From NCBI GenBank assembly GCA_016764035.1, contig JAESSQ010000091.1, positions 1 to 14,525 on the forward strand: a DNA stretch of 14,525 bases, read 5' to 3'. The notes under the pieces were generated by a model. It searched no databases. It had not been told where the DNA came from and saw only the letters and a list, made by a program, of their open reading frames with translations. Shown in pieces: positions 7,968 to 14,525 of the stretch. A program made the translations under genes and the position numbers. This DNA is from Gammaproteobacteria bacterium. Its GTDB lineage: Bacteria; Pseudomonadota; Gammaproteobacteria; SZUA-229. Every line of letters begins with the position of its first letter. Positions within the stretch are counted from its first letter, which is position 1.

Positions 7968-10357
7968 CAACGTTAGTAATTATCATCACACTGGTTGCAT
8001 TGTTTATACCAATCTATGTGTACATTGGCTATCCACTATTGCTTATCATTCTGGATAAGATAATGAAAGGCAGGTCTCGGAATATCGCAGATATTACGCC
8101 AACGATAAGTTTGATTGTATCTTGTTATAACGAAGCAGATGTTATTGAACAAAAGATTAAAAACTGTTTATCACTTGATTACCCGTTGCAAAAATTAGAA
8201 ATTGTCTTTGTTTCCGATGGGTCGGATGATGGTACTGACGAGCTTATTAAACAGCATTGTAATGACCGTATAAAACTTATTCGACAGGAAGGGCGTTTAG
8301 GTAAAACGATGGGGTTAAATCTTGCACTTACTGAAGTCGTTGGTGAGATTGTAGTTTTTTCTGATGCTAATGCTATGTATAAAGACGATGCATTAAAAAT
8401 GCTGGTGCGAAATTTTGACGACAAATCAGTAGGCTATGTTGTTGGTGCAGCAATCTATCAAGATGATGAAGAGAGTGGCGCTGGTTTCGCCGAAAACATT
8501 TATTGGCAGTATGAGATTTACATTAAAAAAATAGAAAGTAAATTACATTCTGTGGTCGGTGGCGACGGTGCTATATATGCGATTAGGAAATCGTTATACA
8601 AACCTATGGGGCAGGAAGATATTAATGATTTTGTAAATCCGCTACAAATAATTGCGCAGGGGTATAGAGGTGTTTTTGATGCTGATGCGATTTGCTACGA
8701 ACAAACAGCAGGCGACTTTGATAAAGAAGGCAAACGAAAACAACGAATAGTTAATCGTAGTTTTAGTGGATTAATGAAAAACAAAACGGTACTAAACCCA
8801 TTTAAGTTTGGTTTTTATTCGCTTGAAATTTTGTCACATAAATTATTGCGATGGTTAATTCCTTTTTTTATAGTGATTGCAGCGGTGGGTATTATCGTAT
8901 TGGCACAGATGAAGTTAGCCGTTTTTCAGTGGCTGCTTTTATTGGGTATTTTATTTGTATGGAGCATTTTATTAGGCAAGTCATTAACAAATAGGCCTTC
9001 ATGCCCATCTGTTTTACTTATCCCCTATTACTTTTATCTGATAAACATTAATTCGATGAAAGGCGTATTGCAGTCATTGCGAGGTAACGTTCAAATAACA
9101 TGGAGTACGCCTAGAGATCAAACAACAATAGCGTCTACTCTAAATATGAAAGCTATACTAACTGTAAGCAGTTTGGTCCTGCTGACTACCTGGCTTTTTT
9201 TATCACACTACAATCATTGCTATAAATACATGCGTACGATAAATGTTTTACAATTTATAACCCCCACGGGGTTTTATGGTGCAGAGCGCTGGATTCTGGC
9301 GTTGAGCAATAATCTTAATCCTGAAAAGGTACGATCGGATCTTGTTGTTACTACAGAAAATGGACGCCGACCTGAAATACTCGAACATTTTAATGCAGAT
9401 AAAAACCAGGCTTTTGATATTGAAATGAATGGTCGATTCAGTCTGTCTGCTATTCGTGCACTTGTTAAATTGATTAAGGAAAGAGAAATCGACATCATTC
9501 ATACGCATGGTTATAAGTCCGATATTATGGGATTGATTGCTGCGCGTTTGGCTGGTATTAAATCTATTTCAACACCACATGGTTTCGGTGAGCCAGCTGA
9601 CATAAAGCTGAAAGCTTTTATTCGTTTGGGTAAATTTGCGCTTAAGTTTTGCGATGCCGTCGTGCCATTGTCTGAACAGTTGATGGGGGAAGTAAGAGAA
9701 GCAGGTATTGCTAAAAAGAAACTATATTTCATCAGAAACGCGGTGGATTTAAAAGAAGTAGAGCAGTATAGAGTGAACAAAAGTATAAAAGAGAAGACGG
9801 ATGCTAAACGTAGGATTGGTTATATAGGGCAAATGATTCCGCGTAAAAAAATTGACCACATATTGAATATATATAATCAGATGTGGTTGGAAAATAATAA
9901 TATCGAAATACAGTTTTTGGGTGACGGTAGTAGTCGCCATGAAATGGAAGTATTGGCAAATACATTGCCATCAGCAGAGTCCATACACTTTCTTGGTTTT
10001 AGAAATGACAGGTTGGCGCTGTTAAGTCAATTTGATCTGTTTGTTATGACCTCTTCCGATGAGGGTATTCCACGATGCTTGATGGAAGCGATAGCAATGG
10101 AAGTGCCAGTTGCTGCTTATGATATTCCAGGTATTGATCAATTGGTGATGCATAATAAAACAGGCTTACTAGCAAAATATGGTGATCAGGAAACGTTGAA
10201 AAAATATTGGACGAATTTACTGACAGATGAAATGCAAGCGAAAGAATTGGCACAACAAGGACGAGCGTTTGTTAATGAACGTTACTCAGGACAGCGCATG
10301 GCTGATGAATACACCACCCTGTATAAAGACCTTCTGACAACAAATCGGAGCCACTAA
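7964..10357 (+). CDS. Fused GT2-GT4 bifunctional glycosyltransferase
   Basis: One 797-residue frame containing two complete glycosyltransferases. The N-terminal half (1-422) is a membrane GT2 of the cellulose-synthase-like type: TM segment (3-30), SCYNE (53-57), VSDGSDDGT (83-91), SDAN (133-136) in the DxD position, GGDGAIYAIR (199-208), ED (218-219), RKQRIVNRS (258-266), then hydrophobic segments near 294-316, 318-340, 349-366 and 397-414. The C-terminal half (423-797) is a GT-B family 4 enzyme: TPTGFYGAERW (432-442), HTHG (512-515), STPHGFG, an RRIGYIGQMIPRKK stretch, and the EX7E pair Glu700/Glu708. Met423, right after the last TM segment, looks like the start of a free-standing GT4. I chose the ATG at 7964, which overlaps the FemAB stop, over a start at 7898 inside that gene. 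The two halves probably add consecutive sugars. The acceptor is unknown. Confidence 0.87.
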   Translation: MTTLVIIITLVALFIPIYVYIGYPLLLIILDKIMKGRSRNIADITPTISLIVSCYNEADVIEQKIKNCLSLDYPLQKLEIVFVSDGSDDGTDELIKQHCNDRIKLIRQEGRLGKTMGLNLALTEVVGEIVVFSDANAMYKDDALKMLVRNFDDKSVGYVVGAAIYQDDEESGAGFAENIYWQYEIYIKKIESKLHSVVGGDGAIYAIRKSLYKPMGQEDINDFVNPLQIIAQGYRGVFDADAICYEQTAGDFDKEGKRKQRIVNRSFSGLMKNKTVLNPFKFGFYSLEILSHKLLRWLIPFFIVIAAVGIIVLAQMKLAVFQWLLLLGILFVWSILLGKSLTNRPSCPSVLLIPYYFYLININSMKGVLQSLRGNVQITWSTPRDQTTIASTLNMKAILTVSSLVLLTTWLFLSHYNHCYKYMRTINVLQFITPTGFYGAERWILALSNNLNPEKVRSDLVVTTENGRRPEILEHFNADKNQAFDIEMNGRFSLSAIRALVKLIKEREIDIIHTHGYKSDIMGLIAARLAGIKSISTPHGFGEPADIKLKAFIRLGKFALKFCDAVVPLSEQLMGEVREAGIAKKKLYFIRNAVDLKEVEQYRVNKSIKEKTDAKRRIGYIGQMIPRKKIDHILNIYNQMWLENNNIEIQFLGDGSSRHEMEVLANTLPSAESIHFLGFRNDRLALLSQFDLFVMTSSDEGIPRCLMEAIAMEVPVAAYDIPGIDQLVMHNKTGLLAKYGDQETLKKYWTNLLTDEMQAKELAQQGRAFVNERYSGQRMADEYTTLYKDLLTTNRSH

Positions 10358-10360
10358 ACG

Positions 10361-12241
10361 ATGTGTGGAATAGCAGGGTTCACCCGATTTTTTGATGCAA
10401 CAGGCGATATATCGAGTTTGCTGAAAATGGGCGATAAAATTGCACATCGTGGCCCCGATGCGCATGGAGAGTATCTGGATGATGGTATTGGTTTATGTCA
10501 TCGCAGACTTAGTATCATCGATTTATCGACTGCGGGTAATCAGCCAATGTTTTCACAGGACGGTAATCTTGTTATCGTTTTTAATGGTGAAATATATAAT
10601 TATTTGGAGTTAAGAAAAGATCTTGAGAAAAAAGGATATCAGTTTAAAACCAAGACAGACACAGAGGTTATATTAGCTCTCTATCAATTTGAAGGCCCCA
10701 GCTGTCTCGACAAATTATTTGGTATGTTTGCCATTGCACTGTGGGATAAATGTAAGCAGGAGTTGTTTTTAGCAAGGGATAGGCTTGGTAAAAAGCCATT
10801 GTATTATTATCAGGATCAAAAACGTTTTATCTTTGGCTCTGAGATAAAAGCTATTTTAGAAATCGAAAGCGTACCGAAAGATATACGACCAGACGCAATA
10901 TATGATTTTTTTGTGTATCAATATGTGCCGGAATCAAAGTCTATTTTTAAAAATATAGAGAAGCTTAAACCGGGGCACTATCTCACAATAAATAAAAACG
11001 GTATTGATATTAAACAATATTGGGATGTGTCATTTAAAGAGCAAAGTACATCAAATGAAAAAGAAATTGCTGATGGCTTGCTAGATGTCATCGATGTTTG
11101 TACAAAACAGCGCATGATAAGTGATGTACCTCTTGGTGCGTTTTTGAGTGGTGGCGTCGACTCAAGTGGTATTGTTGCATTGATGGCAAATAACAGCGAA
11201 AAACCCGTGGTTACTTGTTCTATTGGCTTTGATTCCAAAAAATATGATGAAGTGCAGTATGCGCAACAAGTAGCAGACCAATATCAAACAACACACCATG
11301 AGTTAACCGTAAAAGAAAATATACTTGATCACCTCGAGCATATTGTTGGTTTTTTTGATGAACCCTTTGCAGATCAGTCCCTGGTGCCTACATACTTTGT
11401 TTCCCAATTAGCAAAAACAAAAGTTACTGTTGCGCTTGCAGGTGATGGAGGCGATGAGAACTTTGCAGGTTACAGTAAATACAGTGTAGATAAGATTGAG
11501 AATGATCTACGGACTAAAGTCCCTGATGTTATTAGAAATAATTTGTTTCCACCGTTCGTTAAACCATTACAACATAGTAGCGTTCGCACGTTTAATCGTG
11601 CAGCCACTTTATTAAATGCCATGAGTAAAAGTCCAGCAGAAGGTTTTTATTTAACCAACACATTTATGACGGATTCGATGTGGAATCGTTTAGCAAACGA
11701 TAATTTAAAAAGGGAGGTTGATGGTTATCATCCATCAACACAGAGCATGCAGTTTTATAATGATGCAGATGCGGACGACCATTTATCGAGGGTGTTGTAT
11801 ACCGATATTAAAACTTACCTGGTTGGCGACATACTGGTAAAAGTAGATCGCATGAGTATGGCTAATTCGTTAGAAGTGCGTGCACCTATCCTCGACCACA
11901 GAGTAGTGGAATATGCAGCCAGTATCCCGTCGTCGTTGAAATTAAATCAGAAAGAAAAAAAATACATATTAAAGAAAACATTCAGTCAATTGCTTCCGCC
12001 AGATATTTTATACCGTAAAAAAATGGGTTTTTCCGTACCTTTGGCGCATTGGCTTAGGCATGAACTTAAAAGCACAGTAGAAGAAAAGTTGTTCCAGGTA
12101 GAAAATGGTCTGTCTAATTATTTTAAGCCGGAGGAAATTAAAAAAATATGGCTGGAGCATCAACAGGAAATTAAAGATCATTCCTCAGCCATATGGAGCT
12201 TGTTGATGTTTGAATTTTGGTGGCAGAAGTATGCTAGTTAA
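10361..12241 (+). CDS. Glutamine-dependent amidotransferase, asparagine synthase (AsnB) family
   Basis: 626 residues in the two-domain AsnB architecture. The N-terminal class II glutaminase releases ammonia from glutamine: nucleophile Cys2 (MCGIAG, which fixes the start), HRGPD (29-33), HRRLSIID (47-54), NGEIYN (75-80) and the KTDTEV aspartate at 100. The C-terminal ATP-pyrophosphatase domain has the PP-loop SGGVDSS (263-269), then AGDGGDENFAGY and VDRMSMANSLEVRAPILDH further on. In exosortase-A and capsule loci such proteins are thought to amidate a sugar carboxylate, for example a uronic acid, rather than make free asparagine. Context favours that here, but sequence alone does not exclude true asparagine synthesis. 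It starts 3 bp after the fused glycosyltransferase with GGAG 11 nt before the ATG, and ends 6 bp before the next gene, so it is within the same operon. Confidence 0.9.
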   Translation: MCGIAGFTRFFDATGDISSLLKMGDKIAHRGPDAHGEYLDDGIGLCHRRLSIIDLSTAGNQPMFSQDGNLVIVFNGEIYNYLELRKDLEKKGYQFKTKTDTEVILALYQFEGPSCLDKLFGMFAIALWDKCKQELFLARDRLGKKPLYYYQDQKRFIFGSEIKAILEIESVPKDIRPDAIYDFFVYQYVPESKSIFKNIEKLKPGHYLTINKNGIDIKQYWDVSFKEQSTSNEKEIADGLLDVIDVCTKQRMISDVPLGAFLSGGVDSSGIVALMANNSEKPVVTCSIGFDSKKYDEVQYAQQVADQYQTTHHELTVKENILDHLEHIVGFFDEPFADQSLVPTYFVSQLAKTKVTVALAGDGGDENFAGYSKYSVDKIENDLRTKVPDVIRNNLFPPFVKPLQHSSVRTFNRAATLLNAMSKSPAEGFYLTNTFMTDSMWNRLANDNLKREVDGYHPSTQSMQFYNDADADDHLSRVLYTDIKTYLVGDILVKVDRMSMANSLEVRAPILDHRVVEYAASIPSSLKLNQKEKKYILKKTFSQLLPPDILYRKKMGFSVPLAHWLRHELKSTVEEKLFQVENGLSNYFKPEEIKKIWLEHQQEIKDHSSAIWSLLMFEFWWQKYAS

Positions 12242-12247
12242 TATGTC

Positions 12248-13366
12248 ATGAATGACGTCAAAATTAAAATATTACATGTTACTTTTAATATGGGTATCGG
12301 TGGCACTGAGCAGGTTATCCGCCAGATAATTGAAAACTCTGATGTAGACAGGTTTACACATGAAATATTATGTATTGACGGAGAAATCGGTCCACTAGGG
12401 TTGGCATTGCAAGAAAAGGGTATTCATATAGAAAATATTCAAAGGCAACCAGGAATAGATATTAAACTGCTGAAATTTATGCGGCAGTTACTTAAAAAAA
12501 GAAAAATAAACGTGATGCATTGCCATCAATACACGCCGTACTTTTATGGCGTACTGTCTGCCTCGTTTACAAAAACCAAAGTTATTTTCACAGAGCATGG
12601 ACGTTTTTATCCAGACATCCATAACGCAAAGCGTAGGATAATAAATCCTTTGTTATTATTAGCTACGGATCATGTGACGGCAATATCTAAGTCAACAGCT
12701 GATGCTGTAGCTAAATATGAATATATTCAGTGTAAAAAAGTTAAAGTCATCTATAATGGAATCAGTGATTTAAAGGAGCATAATGTAAATAAACATGAGC
12801 TGCTGAAGGCGCTCAATCTGTCGAACGGTTTTCGTTACATAGGTACTATTTCTAGATTAGAGCCAATAAAAAACCAAAGCATGATGATTGATGCTTTTTA
12901 TCGAGTTAAACAACAAATCACTGATATTAAGCTTATTATTATTGGTGATGGTGCCCTGATGGCAGACTTGAAGCAGCATGCAGAGGCTATGGAAATTGCT
13001 GACGATATTGTATTCACAGGGTTTATTGATAACCCACAGAAATATATTAATCTGTTTGAGATTTTTTTATTATCATCTTTTAGCGAAGGAGCATCGATGA
13101 CTCTGCTTGAAGCTATGTCACTTAGTAAGCCTTGTATTGTTACTAATGTCGGAGGAAATCCTGAGGTAGTGGTTGATAATAAAACCGGTTTTATCAGTCC
13201 AAGTAATGATGTTGAAAAATTTGCTTCGGCTATTATTGATTTACTTGAGAATAAAAATATAAGAGCAGAACTTGGGAATTCTGGAAGAGAGCGATATCTA
13301 AAACATTTCTCCGTCAGACAAATGGCGGATAAATATGAGAGTCTCTATTTGGAAGCTATTGTTTAG
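12248..13366 (+). CDS. Family 4 glycosyltransferase
   Basis: 372-residue retaining GT-B enzyme using a nucleotide-sugar donor in the cytoplasm. The N-terminal Rossmann half opens with KILHVTFNMGIGGTEQV (7-23), where the glycine-rich turn binds the acceptor or donor phosphate. HCHQYTPY (91-98) and FTEHGR (114-119) follow. The C-terminal half has YIGTISRLEPIKNQ (197-210), IIGDGALM, and SEGASMTLLEA with the EX7E glutamates at 280 and 288 for donor binding, then NVGGNPEVV. No membrane segment is evident. It starts 6 bp after the amidotransferase and is the last tightly packed gene of the run, with 184 bp before the ligase-like gene. It resembles the general EpsF/WcaL-type group and possibly one of the PEP-CTERM-associated sugar transferases. 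The donor sugar cannot be predicted. Confidence 0.88.
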   Translation: MNDVKIKILHVTFNMGIGGTEQVIRQIIENSDVDRFTHEILCIDGEIGPLGLALQEKGIHIENIQRQPGIDIKLLKFMRQLLKKRKINVMHCHQYTPYFYGVLSASFTKTKVIFTEHGRFYPDIHNAKRRIINPLLLLATDHVTAISKSTADAVAKYEYIQCKKVKVIYNGISDLKEHNVNKHELLKALNLSNGFRYIGTISRLEPIKNQSMMIDAFYRVKQQITDIKLIIIGDGALMADLKQHAEAMEIADDIVFTGFIDNPQKYINLFEIFLLSSFSEGASMTLLEAMSLSKPCIVTNVGGNPEVVVDNKTGFISPSNDVEKFASAIIDLLENKNIRAELGNSGRERYLKHFSVRQMADKYESLYLEAIV

Positions 13367-13550
13367 TCCTCGCCATTTTATTGCTGAGCTTATTTTTTAT
13401 GGTGACGTTATATGCAATGCATTAAGCTAATAATACATATGAACATAACCTGCAGGATGAAATTGCTAAATAACTTGCCAGCATAATAGTGCTGAATCAA
13501 GTGCTTTTAAAATCCATAAGTTTATTAGAAGAGACGCCAAAATATAAAAC

Positions 13551-14525
13551 ATGTCCCCAGCTCTGTTAGTTACCTATTTGATTTCTTATGGCGGCGCCCT
13601 TATTGCGCCGTTTCTGCCATTTATTGGCGTATGCATGTATATAAGTCTGTCCATAATTAAGCCAACAAAAACCTGGTTTTGGGCGGTGCCGGATGGTTCT
13701 TATAGCAAAATAGTTATAATTGCGGTAATTCTTGGATGGGTGATTAAGCGATTTGGTAACTGGGACTTTGGAAAAGCTAAGCTAATCGTTGTTTGTTTCG
13801 CAGCTTTTATTGCTTGGTCGTTTATGAGTACGCTAATGATTGATGAGGGTAGTCAGGAGAGAGCGATTGATTTTGTTGTATTGATGCTAAAAGTTTTGCT
13901 GCCTTTTCTTATCGTAATGACGCTTATAGATTCGGTTGAAAAACTTAAGATGCTGGCGTGGTGCATTGTCATTAGTTTAGGCTTAGTTGCATTAGAGGAA
14001 AATTTGTATTATCTGAGCATGGGTTTTGTACGTGGCATGATTGGCATGAATGCAATCGCACATGAAATGACAGCTGGATTTGGACTGGCTGTGTTTCTGG
14101 GTTTATATTCAGAAAAAAACTGGCAAAAATGGTTGAGCTGGTCAATTGCTGGATTAATAGCTCATGTCTCTTTTATGTGTATGTCTCGCGGCGCTATGTT
14201 AGGTCTGTTGATTACGGGAATCATTATTGCCTATAAGATGCCAAAAAATCGTCAGACTATTAGCCTGACAATATTTGCTATATTCTCGATTTCGATTCTA
14301 GCGGGGCCAAGTGTCGTTCAAGAGTTTTCGACTATATTTGCCGCAGAGAGTGTGCGTGATAATTCAGCACAGAGTCGTTTAGACCTGTGGGCTGACATGT
14401 TCACAGTTGCTTTATCAAACCCATTGTTTGGTATTGGACCTTCCCAGTGGCAGTTAATTGCAGTGCAGTTTGGTTGGCCTGATGGCAAGCAAGGGCATGG
14501 CATGTGGGTACAGTTCTTTGCTGAA
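13551..14525 (+). CDS. O-antigen ligase/polymerase-like membrane protein (3' partial)
   Basis: An open frame from the ATG at 13551 to the window end, 325 residues so far with no stop. The protein is highly hydrophobic, with many membrane segments from residue 5 onward. The Wzy_C/WaaL-like core is visible: SRGAMLGLL (212-220), then after a loop SAQSRLDLWADMFTVALSNP (272-291) with a conserved-type arginine at 276, PLFGIGPSQW (291-300), and GHGMWVQFFAE at the edge with His316. Such proteins polymerise or transfer lipid-linked glycans at the periplasmic face. The N-terminal stretch around KPTKTWFWAVPDGSYSKIV (37-55) recalls the exosortase-A-associated O-glycosylation ligase family, but I cannot confirm that. 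An in-frame TAA at 13545 makes this ATG the first possible one. The ribosome site is poor. In the 184-bp gap before it I see only the short palindrome ATGCAATGCAT (13412-13422) and no clear promoter. Confidence 0.82.
   Translation, partial: MSPALLVTYLISYGGALIAPFLPFIGVCMYISLSIIKPTKTWFWAVPDGSYSKIVIIAVILGWVIKRFGNWDFGKAKLIVVCFAAFIAWSFMSTLMIDEGSQERAIDFVVLMLKVLLPFLIVMTLIDSVEKLKMLAWCIVISLGLVALEENLYYLSMGFVRGMIGMNAIAHEMTAGFGLAVFLGLYSEKNWQKWLSWSIAGLIAHVSFMCMSRGAMLGLLITGIIIAYKMPKNRQTISLTIFAIFSISILAGPSVVQEFSTIFAAESVRDNSAQSRLDLWADMFTVALSNPLFGIGPSQWQLIAVQFGWPDGKQGHGMWVQFFAE

Noticed and set aside
13401..13416. TGG...ATGC string upstream of the ligase-like gene as a sigma54 site
   Set aside because: The GG to GC distance is one base too long and the internal CAC is not conserved.
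13367..13550. Intrinsic terminator after the last glycosyltransferase (AGCTTATTTTTT around 13387-13399)
   Set aside because: There is a T-run, but no adjacent stable stem. The only pairing arms are 5 bp and far apart.

Overview
The window looks like part of the chromosome of an AT-rich Gram-negative bacterium, most likely a gammaproteobacterium. It holds a large section of an exopolysaccharide locus of the type associated with exosortase A (XrtA/EpsH) and PEP-CTERM sorting. The clues are a DUF3473-type polysaccharide deacetylase, a roughly 900-residue TPR lipoprotein like PrsT, a FemAB-related GNAT protein, an AsnB-type amidotransferase, several glycosyltransferases and an O-antigen-ligase-like membrane protein. 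Neither the exosortase nor any PEP-CTERM substrate lies in the window, so the XrtA assignment rests on the family resemblance of the accessory genes. It was made without a search. The species cannot be named.

Layout. 2-871 (+): polysaccharide deacetylase, missing only its first few residues at the window edge. 1057-2058 (-): a carbamoyltransferase of arginine biosynthesis (N-acyl-ornithine type), convergent with the deacetylase. 2158-4971 (-): PrsT-like TPR lipoprotein, upstream of the carbamoyltransferase on the same strand. 4972-5328: a 357-bp divergent control region with three inverted repeats. 5329-13366 (+): a tightly packed run of hexapeptide acyltransferase, family 2 glycosyltransferase, FemAB-like protein, a GT2-GT4 fusion protein, glutamine-dependent amidotransferase and family 4 glycosyltransferase. 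The middle genes overlap by 4 bp or are separated by 3-6 bp. 13551 to the window end (+): O-antigen ligase/polymerase-like membrane protein, 3'-truncated by the window.

How the genes fit together (inference). The glycosyltransferases build a lipid-linked oligosaccharide on the cytoplasmic face of the inner membrane. The acyltransferase, amidotransferase and FemAB-like protein would decorate it. The ligase/polymerase would act on the exported product. The deacetylase and TPR lipoprotein would serve modification, assembly or export in the envelope. The carbamoyltransferase is a metabolic gene with no evident link to the polysaccharide.

The two observations most worth a second look are the single open frame that joins a membrane GT2 to a complete GT4, and the carbamoyltransferase residues that depart from the known acetylornithine enzyme and suggest a succinylornithine-type specificity. 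No CRISPR array, tRNA, rRNA, insertion sequence or phage gene was seen.
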